This document shows positions 48,982 to 57,703 of a stretch of DNA of 64,000 nt, in pieces (positions within the stretch are counted from its first letter, which is position 1; every line of letters begins with the position of its first letter). Made by a program: the position numbers and the translations under genes. The notes under the pieces were generated by a model. It saw only the letters and a program-made list of their open reading frames with translations. It was not told the DNA's origin and ran no database searches. This stretch comes from Phenylobacterium sp. (lineage in GTDB: Bacteria; Pseudomonadota; Alphaproteobacteria; Caulobacterales; Caulobacteraceae): positions 55,653 to 119,652 of the forward strand of contig NZ_PNLB01000017.1 of assembly GCF_013822795.1 (NCBI RefSeq), given 5' to 3'.

Positions 48982-50204
48982 CCCTTCGGCGTGACCTTCA
49001 GCACCCGGCCGTTCTTGCTGTCGGTGGCCAGGTAGAGCGCGCCGTCAGGGCCGACGATCACGTCGCGGATGCGCTCGTTGAGGTCGGTCAGCAGGCGCTC
49101 CTCGCCGACCACCTTGCCGTCCTGCATGACCAGCCGCACCACGGCCTTGCTGGCCAAGCCGCCGATCAGGATGTTGCCTTTCCAGGCCGGAAACAGGTCG
49201 GCATCGTAGAAGGCCATGCCGGCCGGTGCGATCACCGGGTCCCAGTAGTAGACCGGCTGCTCCATCCCTTCCCTGGCGGTGACGCCGGCGCCGATCGGCT
49301 TTCCGGAATATTCCAAGCCGTAGGTGATGGTCGGCCAGCCATAGTCCTTGCCGGCCTGCGGCTGGTTCAGCTCGTCGCCGCCGCGCGCGCCGTGCTCGAC
49401 TTCCCACAGCTTGCCGGTCTTCGGGTCGATCGCCGCCGATAGGATGTTGCGGTGGCCGTAGGACCAGATTTCCGGCTTCACGCCGGCCTTGCCGACGAAC
49501 GGATTGTCCTTGGGGATCGAGCCGTCGGAATTGATCCGGACCACCTTGCCCAGGGTGCCGTCCAGGCGCTGAGCCTGGGCGCGGCCTTCGAGGATCGAGC
49601 GCTCGCCGGTGGTCACGAACAGCGTGCCGTCCGGCGCAAACACCAGCCGCCCGCCATAGTGCTTAGTCGAGTTCAGCGACGGGGTCTGGCGGAAGATCAC
49701 CTGAACGTTCTCGACGCGGTCACCGGTCAGCTTGCCGCGCGCCACGGCGGTGTTGTTGGTCCCGTCGGCCGCTGGCTCCGCGTAAGCCCAGTAGATCAGA
49801 CCGTTCTCGGAAAACTTCGGATCGACGGCCAGGCCCAGCATTCCGCCCTGGTCGTCGCCGACCACGGCCGGCAAGCCGAGCACCGGGCCCGACAGCTTGC
49901 CGTCCGTGCCGAGGATGCGCAGCTGACCGATGTGCTTTTCGGTGATCAGCAGGCGGCCGTCGGGCAGGAAGGCCAGGGCCCAGGGCATCTCCAGGCCCTC
50001 GGCCACGGTCGTCACCTGGACCGCGACGTTCGACTTCACCTCTGGGGCGCGGGTCTGGCCGGCGAAGGCAGGCTTCTGGTCCGGTGCGTTGGCGGGCTTG
50101 GAGGCGACCGGCGCGCCGGTGGCGTTGGACTGCGCCTGGCCTTCGGTTCCGCCGCAGGCGGCGACCAGGCCGGCGATGGCGGTGGTGAGCAGAAGACGGC
50201 GCAT
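48978..50204 (-). CDS. PQQ-dependent sugar dehydrogenase, lipoprotein
   Basis: 408 residues. N-terminal lipobox LVAACGG (Cys17) anchors it to a membrane facing the periplasm. The six-bladed propeller is shown by [47 protein letters not shown] and [20 protein letters not shown], the soluble aldose-dehydrogenase (Asd/YliI) pattern, which uses PQQ and Ca2+. Whether this bacterium makes PQQ cannot be judged here. A low-complexity segment follows the lipobox. Stop overlaps the convergent FAD gene by 3 nt. Confidence 0.85.
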   Translation of the reverse strand: MRRLLLTTAIAGLVAACGGTEGQAQSNATGAPVASKPANAPDQKPAFAGQTRAPEVKSNVAVQVTTVAEGLEMPWALAFLPDGRLLITEKHIGQLRILGTDGKLSGPVLGLPAVVGDDQGGMLGLAVDPKFSENGLIYWAYAEPAADGTNNTAVARGKLTGDRVENVQVIFRQTPSLNSTKHYGGRLVFAPDGTLFVTTGERSILEGRAQAQRLDGTLGKVVRINSDGSIPKDNPFVGKAGVKPEIWSYGHRNILSAAIDPKTGKLWEVEHGARGGDELNQPQAGKDYGWPTITYGLEYSGKPIGAGVTAREGMEQPVYYWDPVIAPAGMAFYDADLFPAWKGNILIGGLASKAVVRLVMQDGKVVGEERLLTDLNERIRDVIVGPDGALYLATDSKNGRVLKVTPKG

Positions 50205-50219
50205 GAGGAACTCCTGGGG

Positions 50220-51911
50220 TTATGGGCGTCCGGCGACGGCGGCCAGCGCATCGGCCGGCGCGGCGCCTTCGAGGTGGATCAGCGACCAGACTGCAAAGAA
50301 CAGCAGCGGCCAGCGCCCGGTCGCCTGCGCATTAAAGGCTGCGCCGGCATCGGGACCGAGAACGCGGCGCACCGCTTCGACCTCGCCGATCCGGCCGGCG
50401 ATCTCGCCGGCCCGCGGTGCGATCCAAGCGTCGACCGGTACGGTGAAGCCCTTCTTGCGGCCCCAGGGATCGGCGGCAGGGCAGGCTTGCTCCAGCCACT
50501 TGCGCAGCAGCCACTTTCCATAGCGGCCACGCACCTTCATGCGGTCGGGCAGGGGGAAGGCGAAGTCAGCCACCTGCGGGTCCAGGAACGGCGTGCGCCC
50601 CTCCAGCCCATGCGCCATTAGGCAACGGTCCAGCTTCAGCAACAGATCGTTCGGCAGCCAGGTGGCGATGTCGGCCCACTGCGCCCGCTGCAGTCCCGTC
50701 AGCGCCTTGGGCGCTTGCGCTGCGGCGCGCCAGCGCTCGACGACGCCCTTGTCGTCGTGGCGCGGCTCGGCCGGGCGCCCGCCCAGCCAGGCGGGACGCA
50801 GGGCGCGGCGATAGCGGCCATAGCCGCCGAACAGCTCGTCGCCGCCTTCGCCGGTCAGCACCACGGTCAGCGTGCCCTTGGCGGCCTCAGCCAGCTTGTA
50901 GGTCGGCAGGGTCGCGTAGTCGGCGGTCGGATCATCCATCGCCCAGGCGACCTGCGGCAAGATCCGCCAGAAGTCCTCTTCGCCGAAGCTGGTCTCGCGC
51001 CAGTCGAGATTGAGCGCCGCGGCCACCCGCTCCGCTTGTCCGCGCTCGTCCCGCGCGCCGGGCGCATCGAAGCCACAGGTAAAGGCGGTGACCGGCCGCG
51101 CGTTCAGCCGCGCCATCAGCGTGGCGATGGTCGCGGAGTCGATGCCGCCGGAGAGGAACAGGCCGTAGGGCACGTCGGAACGCTGGTGCACCCGCACGCT
51201 GTCTTCCAGCACCGCATCCAGCTTGGCGATTAGCGCCGCCTCGTCGCCGCCCCGGGCCGGCGGCCGGGCGGCGACCGCTGGGCGCACGTCGCGCGGCACG
51301 ATCTTGCCGTCCACGACCTCGACGATCTCGCCCGGCGCCATCCGTCGCAGGCCCTTGAAGATCGTCTCGCCGGTGAGGGTGTAGTTGAAGGCTAGCAGCT
51401 CGCGGGCGCGATCGTCCGACAGCTCGGCGCCGATCAGCCCGGCGGCCAGGAAGGCCCGCGGCTCCGAGGCGAAGGCCACGGAGCCCTCGTGTTCCAGGAG
51501 GTAGAGCGGCTTGATCCCGAACGGGTCGCGCACCAGCCAGGTCCGTCCATCGTTCCCGACCAGGCAGAAGGCGTACATGCCGCGCAGGCGATGAAAGGCG
51601 GCGGGGCCCTCCCGGGCATAGATGTGCAGCAGCGGTTCGAAGTCCGAGCCGGTGCCCATCTGGCCCTCAAGGCCGAACTCCTGCGCCAGTTCGACGTAGT
51701 TGTAGATCTCGCCATTGCCGATGACCGTGCTGCCGGCGCCGTGCAGCGGCTGCCAGCCGCCTTCGAGGTCGATGATCGACAGCCGTGCGTGGGCGAGCGA
51801 GCGGCCCTCCGCCTCTTCGACGAACACGCCGTCCGGCCCGCGATGTGTCAGGGCCTCGATCATCGGTCGGGCCGAGCCGCCCGCGCCGAGGATCCCCGCA
51901 ATGCCGCACAT
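50220..51911 (-). CDS. asnB: glutamine-hydrolysing asparagine synthetase
   Basis: 563 residues. It starts MCGIAG, so Cys2 is the class II glutamine amidotransferase nucleophile after Met removal. The GATase core shows THRGPDG, then VIGNGEIYNY. The synthetase half has the ATP pyrophosphatase P-loop LFLSGGIDSATIATL and VVLTGEGGDELFGGYGRY. The start overlaps the stop of the upstream glycosyltransferase (ATGA), so translation is coupled. AsnB-type enzymes paired with glycosyltransferases often amidate surface sugars rather than make asparagine; this is inference from the coupling. Confidence 0.9.
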   Translation of the reverse strand: MCGIAGILGAGGSARPMIEALTHRGPDGVFVEEAEGRSLAHARLSIIDLEGGWQPLHGAGSTVIGNGEIYNYVELAQEFGLEGQMGTGSDFEPLLHIYAREGPAAFHRLRGMYAFCLVGNDGRTWLVRDPFGIKPLYLLEHEGSVAFASEPRAFLAAGLIGAELSDDRARELLAFNYTLTGETIFKGLRRMAPGEIVEVVDGKIVPRDVRPAVAARPPARGGDEAALIAKLDAVLEDSVRVHQRSDVPYGLFLSGGIDSATIATLMARLNARPVTAFTCGFDAPGARDERGQAERVAAALNLDWRETSFGEEDFWRILPQVAWAMDDPTADYATLPTYKLAEAAKGTLTVVLTGEGGDELFGGYGRYRRALRPAWLGGRPAEPRHDDKGVVERWRAAAQAPKALTGLQRAQWADIATWLPNDLLLKLDRCLMAHGLEGRTPFLDPQVADFAFPLPDRMKVRGRYGKWLLRKWLEQACPAADPWGRKKGFTVPVDAWIAPRAGEIAGRIGEVEAVRRVLGPDAGAAFNAQATGRWPLLFFAVWSLIHLEGAAPADALAAVAGRP

Positions 51912-52939
51912 CAGCCGGCCCCGTAGTCGGCGAACAACTGCCGCCACTGGGCGACCACCGCTCCGGCCGAAAACTCAGCTTCCACCCTTTCGGATCCGCT
52001 CTGCACCAGACGGATGCACAGCATCGGGTCGGCGATCATGCGGTTGACGGCTTCTGCCAGCGCGCCGGCGTCGTCGATCGGGACCAGCAGGCCGTCTTCT
52101 TCGTTGCGGATTAGCGCCGACGGGCCCTGACTCGCGGCGGCGACCACCGGCAGACCGTGCGCCCAGGACTGGATCACTACATTGCCGAGCGGCTCGTAGC
52201 GCGAGGGAAAGACGCAGATGTCCGCCGCCCGATAGAGCGCCGAGGGATCGTTGCGCCAGCCCAGGAAACGCACCCGCGACGACACGCCGAGCGCCTCGGC
52301 CATGGCCCGCAGCTTGGTTTCCAACGCCCCGGCCCCGGCGATCCAAAGGTAGGCCTCTGGGATCTTCACCAGCGCCTCGAGCGCGACGTCGTGAGCCTTG
52401 GCCTCGTGCAGCCGGCCCATAGCCAGCAGCAGCGGCACATCTTCGGGCGTCTGTAGTTCGGCCCGGTCGGCCGGCGCGGTGTCGGGCGGGGCCAGCGCGA
52501 AATTGGGGATGTAGCGCACCTTGCCCGCCGGCCAGCCCTGGCCCACCACCCACTCGGCGATGTCCTCGGTGTTGGCGACCAGCTCCTCGAAGCCCTTGTA
52601 ATACTTCAGGCTGTAGTAGCCGCCGAGGCGGCCGATCCGGGCCCAGGGGCCGGCCGGGGTGTGTCGCGCGGCCCGGTTCATCCAGGCCAGCGCCAGCTTG
52701 ACGTCGTTCCGGCCGGCGAACGCCTTGAGCTTGGGCCGGGTCAGCAGATCGAGGGGGCCGCCGAATCCGAACACGCCGGTCGGCACGTTCAGGCGCCGCA
52801 GGGCCGATTCGCGATTCGGATTGGCGCGGATGGCGACGGCCTGCTTGACCCCGTCGTCGGCCAGGGCCGCGATCAGATCGAGGAAATAGGTCTCCGCGCC
52901 GCCTTCGCCGGCCGTTCCCAGAAGATGAAGGACGCTCAT
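51911..52939 (-). CDS. glycosyltransferase family 4
   Basis: 342 residues with a GT-B fold. The start, MSVLHLLGTAGEGGAETYFL, has the Gly-rich GT4 acceptor site. The C-terminal domain has LLAMGRLHEAKAHDVALEAL (sugar nucleotide side) and the EX7E region FPSRYEPLGNVVIQSWAHGLP. Probably a cytoplasmic sugar transferase in surface polysaccharide or glycan synthesis. Coupled with asnB by a 4-nt overlap; no other glycan genes are adjacent. Confidence 0.88.
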   Translation of the reverse strand: MSVLHLLGTAGEGGAETYFLDLIAALADDGVKQAVAIRANPNRESALRRLNVPTGVFGFGGPLDLLTRPKLKAFAGRNDVKLALAWMNRAARHTPAGPWARIGRLGGYYSLKYYKGFEELVANTEDIAEWVVGQGWPAGKVRYIPNFALAPPDTAPADRAELQTPEDVPLLLAMGRLHEAKAHDVALEALVKIPEAYLWIAGAGALETKLRAMAEALGVSSRVRFLGWRNDPSALYRAADICVFPSRYEPLGNVVIQSWAHGLPVVAAASQGPSALIRNEEDGLLVPIDDAGALAEAVNRMIADPMLCIRLVQSGSERVEAEFSAGAVVAQWRQLFADYGAG

Positions 52940-53011
52940 GCCGGGGCGACCCTAGTGTGGGCCGCGCGAAAACGGAATCCGCTTTTGGTCGAGAGGTCGC
53001 ATCCAACCCGC

Positions 53012-53040
53012 TTGAAGATGCGAAAAACCCAATCTATAAC
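53012..53040 (+). promoter_or_regulatory. sigma-70 promoter of tRNA-Met
   Basis: TTGAAG (53012-53017) and TATAAC (53035-53040) are 17 bp apart, close to the consensus of the housekeeping sigma factor in alphaproteobacteria. The tRNA begins 26 bp downstream of the -10 element. Confidence 0.75.
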
Positions 53041-53065
53041 CCGCGCCTCGTCGATAAGGCTCGGC

Positions 53066-53142
53066 GGCTGGGTAGCTCAGATGGTTAGAGCGGTGGATTC
53101 ATAACCCACAGGTCGGCGGTTCGATCCCGCCCCCCGCCACCA
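53066..53142 (+). tRNA. tRNA-Met (CAT)
   Basis: 77-nt cloverleaf with encoded CCA (53140-53142). D-arm GCTC...GAGC, anticodon loop TTCATAA with anticodon CAT (53100-53102), and T-arm GGCGG-TTCGATC-CCGCC. The acceptor starts GGCTGGG and pairs with CCCCGCC except T4 against C69, and the anticodon stem ends in an A-C pair (31-39). The body fits elongator tRNA-Met; the CAT anticodon could also be a lysidine-modified tRNA-Ile. Promoter at 53012-53040. The irregular acceptor pair is unusual. Confidence 0.9.
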
Positions 53143-53240
53143 CTTTTCAAACGTGCGATTTCAGGTCCCTGCGGGACGCGCCTTCAGTTGATCCCAAATA
53201 CCTATGCGGTCGCCCACGATCGTGCGGTAGCGCGCGATCC

Positions 53241-53270
53241 GCCGGTGCTGGCGGCTGCGCCAGCACCGGC
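53241..53270. repeat. strong hairpin downstream of tRNA-Met
   Basis: GCCGGTGCTGGC (53241-53252) and GCCAGCACCGGC (53259-53270) form a perfect 12-bp stem with a 6-nt loop. It lies between the tRNA and the convergent stop of the 936-residue gene. No U-run follows on either strand. The rest of 53143-53314 shows no gene. Confidence 0.5.
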
Positions 53271-53314
53271 AAGAAGGCGGGACGAGTGGCCTGCGCTCGC
53301 CCCTGGGAAGGCCC

Positions 53315-56125
53315 CTAGACCGGCGGGGCGGTGAACAGGGGCGCCAGGGCGCTGTCCGGATCGCCCGAGATCGTGAAGCGCCGCGGGGTCAGCGAGTACG
53401 AGCCGTAATTGCCGCGGTTCGGAATGCCGCCGTTCCACTCGGACAGCGGTCCGGCGAAGTAGAGCTGGTTCTGGCCCCAGGGACCCGCGCCGTTCGCGCC
53501 CCAATCGGCGTTGTGGGCGAACTCAGAGCCCGTGAAATCGGCCGGGAGCGGCAGGGTCTCGTCGCCCCAGCCGATGTTGATCTCCTTGATGGAGCCGTGG
53601 AAGGGATCGCCTCCCGAGCCGCCGCTGGCGAAGGCGAACAGCCCTTGGAGCAGGATTGCGTTGATGTCGCCCGTCCAGGTGCCGTCCAGCGTGCCGGTGG
53701 AGGCGCTGACGTCCAGATTGTTGTTGCCGCCGCCGCTCCAGACGACAGCCAGCTTCTTGGCCGTGCTCTGGGTCGACTGCGTGCCGTCAAAGTAGAAGTG
53801 CATCGTGATCAGCGTGTCCGTTGGCAGGTCGGACAGGACCGTCAGCGCACGAATGCTCTGGTTCGCTGACCCGCCAATCAAGATGCGCAGCGCCGACGAG
53901 GTGGCCGCATATACCTTGAACGAGTTCGTGCTCCCGTTGAACGACGCCAATAGAGCCTCATTGGCCGCCAACGTGCTCTTCAGCATGAAGCGCACGGAAG
54001 CCCGCATCCGCCGGATAGTTTGCGGGCGCAGGATAGGACCGCCGACATACTGACGGGGCAGGGTGTTGGAGCCGGAGTAGGCGAGATCCTTCGATGACGG
54101 CCCGGCGGGGAGCTGACCGGTGTAGTTCGCTGCCGCCCCCACGGCCACGGACGGCAGGCCCACGCCGCCCAGATTGCGGACGTAGCCGGAGCCCGGCGCC
54201 GTATAGCCGATGGTCACCGCCTGGGCGTCAGAGGTCAGCGGCGTCGGCAGCACCGCCACCATCGCCCGATCATAGACCATGACGTTCTCGAAGGTGACCG
54301 GCTGGGCGCTGAACGAGGCGAGCGGAACCGTTGTCGAGATGCCGACGACCGTCCCAGTGACGCTGGTCACGAACGTGTCAGGACGCAGCTTCGGGCAGAC
54401 GACGCGCTGGCCGATCCGGATCCCCGCTGCGCTGGCCACCGTGATCACCGGTTGCGCCATGTTGGTCGAGCCGGTCGAGAACGCGCCTGAGGCCGTGGTC
54501 GAAACGGGCGCGAGCGATACGGCCGATCCGCCCACCGTGACCGTGAGGTCGGCGGCGGCGGGCTGGGAGGCCAAGGTGAAGTTCTCATCGAACTCCATCC
54601 ACGCGTATCGCGCATGGGCCACCCGACGGACCAGGGTCGGCGCCGACGTCTTGCTGAACACCGGACCGTAGGCCGCGTAGTAGTCCTGAACCATGGAGCG
54701 GTTATAGGGGTAAAGATACGCGTCGGTGGGTTGGGTCTTCAGGGTCCACTTGTCGTAGAAGGTGTCGCAATACTCGAAGAACTTCGAGTTGTTCCACATG
54801 GCCTCTGCGCCGAGCAGCCGCGCGACCAGCACCTGCGAGAGCCAGGGATACGCATTGATCGTGCGATACGCGAGTTCGTACGCAAGACCGCTGCTGGTGA
54901 GGTTGCTGGGCTTGGAGAGCCAGTCGACGCTGTTCTCGCTCCAGTCGGGGTAGCCGGAGGGGCCCAGTCGGGTGTTGATCGGCTCGAACGGCGTGCTTTC
55001 GATCATCTCGCGGGTGATCGAGAAGGTGCACATGTCCTCGGCGAAAATGCGGGCGCTCGTGCCGTCGCACCATGCCGCAAGCTTGTTGCGTTCGGTGACG
55101 TTGGCCGCGTTGCGCAGGAGCCGGGCCGCGTAGACCATCAGGATCTTCAGCCACTGGTGCGCGCCGCCGAAGCTGAACGTGGGGCTGGACCAGCGCCGGC
55201 CGGCCTCGGTGGCGTCATAGACGTCGAGCCCGGCTTGGATCAGCCGATACGCCACGGCGTTGCGATCGGCGACGCTCGTCCCCGTGGTCATGGTGAACAG
55301 CATCGCCTGGGTGATGTCGTTCGCGATGTCTGCCCCGTACGCCGACTGCGCCAGGTAGGGGGCGATGCCCCGCGCGTACAGTTGCTGGTTCATATAGGTT
55401 TGTAGCGGGCCAAGCTTGGCGATCAGGCTCGCGGCCGTGAGCGTCGTCGCAGCAGCGGGCTTGGCGATGCTCGGCAGGACGGTCCAGTCGACGTCCGAGG
55501 CGAAGAAGATCGGCGTCTTAGTGGCGCAGCCGGCCCATCGCCGGAAGCTGCCGTTCGGCGGCGCGGCGTCCAGGATGGTCAGCAGCGATACGTTCTCCAG
55601 CTTCGACCGGCTCGACGCATCCACCCCGTCCAGAATGGACGTCGTTTTGACCAGCGACTTGACGCCGCTGATGCTCAGCCCGGTCGCGCCGGGGTCCAGA
55701 TTGAGCACGTGGTCGTAGGCGAACTCGGTCACCGACGAAGCGTAGGCCGGCGATTTTTGCAGGCTGTCGAAGCCCTGCGGCGTGGTGCTCGGGTTCGCGC
55801 CGGTGCCGCCCTCGCTGCCCGGATTGACCATCAGCCCATGGACCCACCGGCCGGTGTAGGCCTGCGCGTCGTTGTAGACGCCGTCGTCCTGGACGCTTGC
55901 CGGGCTGGTGCTGGCTACGACGCCGCCGACGACGAAATAGTCACCGCTGACGAACTTGCCCACCGGCGCCGCCGCGGCGAGGTTCCAGGTGATGCCGCGC
56001 TCGGCGAACGTCGCGAGGTTTTCGGTCGGCGTCAGCGCCGGCGGCTCGGCGAGGTTCGCGACCAGGGCGGCATGGCCCGTAGCGATCATGTCTAGGGCCT
56101 CTTGGTTCGGGATCGTCACTGCCAT
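53315..56125 (-). CDS. orphan 936-residue protein with phage-structural features
   Basis: 936 residues, no signal peptide, no catalytic motif recognised. Three regions can be described. About 240-480 is rich in hydrophobic helices with Trp and Tyr (FGGAHQWLKILMVYAARLL). About 550-610 has the pattern ITVASAAGIRIGQRVVCPKL followed by VTSVTGTVVGIS, a beta-rich motif frequent in phage tail and other virion proteins. About 705-830 resembles a concanavalin-A/LamG-like jelly roll (SFKVYAATSSALRILIGGSA). ATG 56125 has AAAGGA upstream; a longer in-frame reading begins at 56188 without one. The gene stands alone between tRNA-Met and a DsbA gene and is served by a strong promoter at 56383-56411 touching a LexA-type box. 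Candidate functions (surface-acting enzyme, tail-like protein, remnant of a prophage) are speculative. Confidence 0.7.
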   Translation of the reverse strand: MAVTIPNQEALDMIATGHAALVANLAEPPALTPTENLATFAERGITWNLAAAAPVGKFVSGDYFVVGGVVASTSPASVQDDGVYNDAQAYTGRWVHGLMVNPGSEGGTGANPSTTPQGFDSLQKSPAYASSVTEFAYDHVLNLDPGATGLSISGVKSLVKTTSILDGVDASSRSKLENVSLLTILDAAPPNGSFRRWAGCATKTPIFFASDVDWTVLPSIAKPAAATTLTAASLIAKLGPLQTYMNQQLYARGIAPYLAQSAYGADIANDITQAMLFTMTTGTSVADRNAVAYRLIQAGLDVYDATEAGRRWSSPTFSFGGAHQWLKILMVYAARLLRNAANVTERNKLAAWCDGTSARIFAEDMCTFSITREMIESTPFEPINTRLGPSGYPDWSENSVDWLSKPSNLTSSGLAYELAYRTINAYPWLSQVLVARLLGAEAMWNNSKFFEYCDTFYDKWTLKTQPTDAYLYPYNRSMVQDYYAAYGPVFSKTSAPTLVRRVAHARYAWMEFDENFTLASQPAAADLTVTVGGSAVSLAPVSTTASGAFSTGSTNMAQPVITVASAAGIRIGQRVVCPKLRPDTFVTSVTGTVVGISTTVPLASFSAQPVTFENVMVYDRAMVAVLPTPLTSDAQAVTIGYTAPGSGYVRNLGGVGLPSVAVGAAANYTGQLPAGPSSKDLAYSGSNTLPRQYVGGPILRPQTIRRMRASVRFMLKSTLAANEALLASFNGSTNSFKVYAATSSALRILIGGSANQSIRALTVLSDLPTDTLITMHFYFDGTQSTQSTAKKLAVVWSGGGNNNLDVSASTGTLDGTWTGDINAILLQGLFAFASGGSGGDPFHGSIKEINIGWGDETLPLPADFTGSEFAHNADWGANGAGPWGQNQLYFAGPLSEWNGGIPNRGNYGSYSLTPRRFTISGDPDSALAPLFTAPPV

Positions 56126-56486
56126 CAATGGTCCTTTCAAGACAGCCGACCGCGGCCGCGCCGCGATGGCGGCTGGCTTTGGCGGCAAGGTGAGGAGAAG
56201 CGCAGGGGCGCTGGGCGGCGCGTGGCCGCGGCGTGATCGTCAAACGGGTTAGCTGGCGGTCGCCATGGCCCTCTTGCCATGGCGGAGCGTCCCCAAGCGG
56301 GGGCGGGGCATTCGTCTCACTGGAGAACGTTGACGCTTAGCTGCGGCCGGTGCGTCGCCGGCGGTCTTCTTGACCGTTGCAAAATCTAGCCCGAAAAGGC
56401 CGCAAGGTCAAGAACAAATGGGGAACATATGGCGGCGCGCGACGACGCCGATCGACATTCGCGCGCTTGGTCTGCGCGACGGCAGG
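56126..56486. other. 361-bp region: promoter, SOS-type box and leader with hairpin
   Basis: No gene is supported here. The right part holds the minus-strand promoter and LexA-type box. The leader has a perfect hairpin, CGCCATGGC (56261-56269) with GCCATGGCG (56276-56284). It also contains a minus-strand mini-ORF of 20 codons starting with ATG near 56310 (MPRPRLGTLRHGK...), whose ribosome binding site is weak. The leader is about 250 nt, long for this genome. Confidence 0.5.
56383..56426 (-). promoter_or_regulatory. sigma-70 promoter abutting a LexA-type box
   Basis: On the minus strand, -35 TTGACC (56411-56406) and -10 TAGATT (56388-56383) are exactly 17 bp apart. Directly upstream, 56426-56412 reads GTTC-CCCATTT-GTTC, the direct-repeat spacing (GTTC-N7-GTTC) of alphaproteobacterial LexA sites. 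LexA bound there would touch the -35 element. It drives the 936-residue gene. By base composition about one such match is expected by chance in a window this size, so placement is the main support. Confidence 0.6.
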
Positions 56487-57146
56487 TCAGCCGCGGGCAG
56501 CTTCCTCAGTCGCGATTGTGCGGATGGCGCGCTCGAAGGCGGCGGCGGGCTGGCCGCCGGAGATCAGGTAGCGATCATTGACGATCACCGCCGGCACCGA
56601 GCTGATCCCGGCCTGATGCCAGTGCCGCTCGGCGGCGCGGACCTCTTCGGCGTAGCGGCCGCTTTCCAGAACCTCGCGGGCGGCGGCGGCGTCCAGGCCG
56701 GCGGCCTGAGCGGCGGCGACCAGCACCTCATGGTCGGCCGGGCTCTGGTTGTTCGTGAAATACGCCTCGAACAGCGCGCGCTTCAGCGCATGCTGGCCGC
56801 CGACGATCCCGGCCCAGTGCAGCAGCCGGTGCGCGTCGAAGGTGTTGTAGATCCGGCTCTGCTCGTTGGTCTTCATCGTGAAGCCGACCTCGGCCGCGCG
56901 GGCGTGGATCGCCGTTCTGTTCGCTGCCGATTGCGCGGGCGTCGCCCCATACTTCTCGCCGACATGCTCGACGATGTTCTGGCCTTCCGGCGGCATGTCC
57001 GGATTGAGCTCGAACGGGTGGAAGGTGATCTGCGCCTGCACCAGGTCGCCGACGTTCCGCAGGGCCTCTTCCAGGCCGCCCAGCCCGACAATGCACCAGG
57101 GGCAGGAGACGTCGGAGACGAAATCGATCTTCATGGGCTGGGTCAT
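56487..57146 (-). CDS. DsbA-family oxidoreductase (FrnE-like)
   Basis: 219 residues. The active-site motif is SCPWC (C15, C18) at the end of the first beta strand, as in FrnE/2-hydroxychromene-2-carboxylate isomerase-like cytosolic thiol oxidoreductases. The inserted helical domain has NTFDAHRLLHWAG, a signature of the FrnE branch. The cis-Pro is in SSVPAVIVND. No signal peptide. Start ATG 57146 is chosen over 57134 and 57173. Possible role in disulfide handling under oxidative or metal stress. Confidence 0.87.
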   Translation of the reverse strand: MTQPMKIDFVSDVSCPWCIVGLGGLEEALRNVGDLVQAQITFHPFELNPDMPPEGQNIVEHVGEKYGATPAQSAANRTAIHARAAEVGFTMKTNEQSRIYNTFDAHRLLHWAGIVGGQHALKRALFEAYFTNNQSPADHEVLVAAAQAAGLDAAAAREVLESGRYAEEVRAAERHWHQAGISSVPAVIVNDRYLISGGQPAAAFERAIRTIATEEAARG

Positions 57147-57171
57147 AGCGCATTCCTGGGCCTGGACGAAC

Positions 57172-57204
57172 AACGCCCGCGCCGGGGGGACGAGCGCGGG
57201 CGTT
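57172..57204. repeat. strong hairpin upstream of dsbA-like gene
   Basis: AACGCCCGCGC (57172-57182) and GCGCGGGCGTT (57194-57204) form a perfect 11-bp stem around an 11-nt G-rich loop. On the plus strand it is followed by TTTCTC, so it looks like a rho-independent terminator reading rightward. No plus-strand gene is seen on its left, which makes a small RNA or an antisense terminator a possible reading. Confidence 0.45.
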
Positions 57205-57388
57205 TCTCAGTGGACGCGAAACCCGGCGGGGGAACCGGGGAGGGGTGTCTCGCTGTCGAATGGGAGATTGGGATCGGGCTCCGGCTTTTCAATGGCGCGC
57301 ATGCGCTACTGCGCCAATTCGGCGAAGGCGCCCTAAGTCGTGAACGCTCAAGTTGCCCATCGGGCGCCAGTGCGCGATGATCTGCGGC

Positions 57389-57703
57389 ATGAAAAGCGGT
57401 GCGCCTGTGTCGAAGTTGTGGATCTTGCTGGCCGCAGTCGCAGCGACAGCAGCCGGCTGCTCGCCGCGGGAGTTCAAGGACCGGGCCGGCGACATCCAGC
57501 TCTGGGCCCAGCGCGGCTTCGCCGAGTCCCAGGCTGACTACGGCGACAGCTTCCCGAATAGCGGCGGCGGCGGCGGCGGGGTCTATCCGCGACCGCAGGT
57601 CGATCCGGCCGCGGAAAAGGCGGCGGCTGAGAAGGCCGCGGCCGACGCGGCCGCCGCGGCGGCGCCCGCGCCCAAGCGGCAGTATGTGGTCATCATGCCC
57701 TGA
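57389..57703 (+). CDS. Ala-rich lipoprotein, unknown function
   Basis: 104 residues with lipobox TAAGC (Cys24) after a hydrophobic stretch. The mature part has a glycine run (SGGGGGGVY) and an Ala/Lys helix (AAEKAAAEKAAADAAAAAA) near the C-terminus. Start is ATG 57389; a GTG at 57407 is possible. Not recognised. The following gene lies on the other strand, 0 bp apart. Confidence 0.6.
   Translation: MKSGAPVSKLWILLAAVAATAAGCSPREFKDRAGDIQLWAQRGFAESQADYGDSFPNSGGGGGGVYPRPQVDPAAEKAAAEKAAADAAAAAAPAPKRQYVVIMP

Noticed and set aside
53143..57400. tRNA-Met region as a complete prophage
   Set aside because: No integrase, terminase or capsid gene and no repeat of the tRNA-Met 3' end was found by eye. 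Only the orphan gene has a phage flavour.
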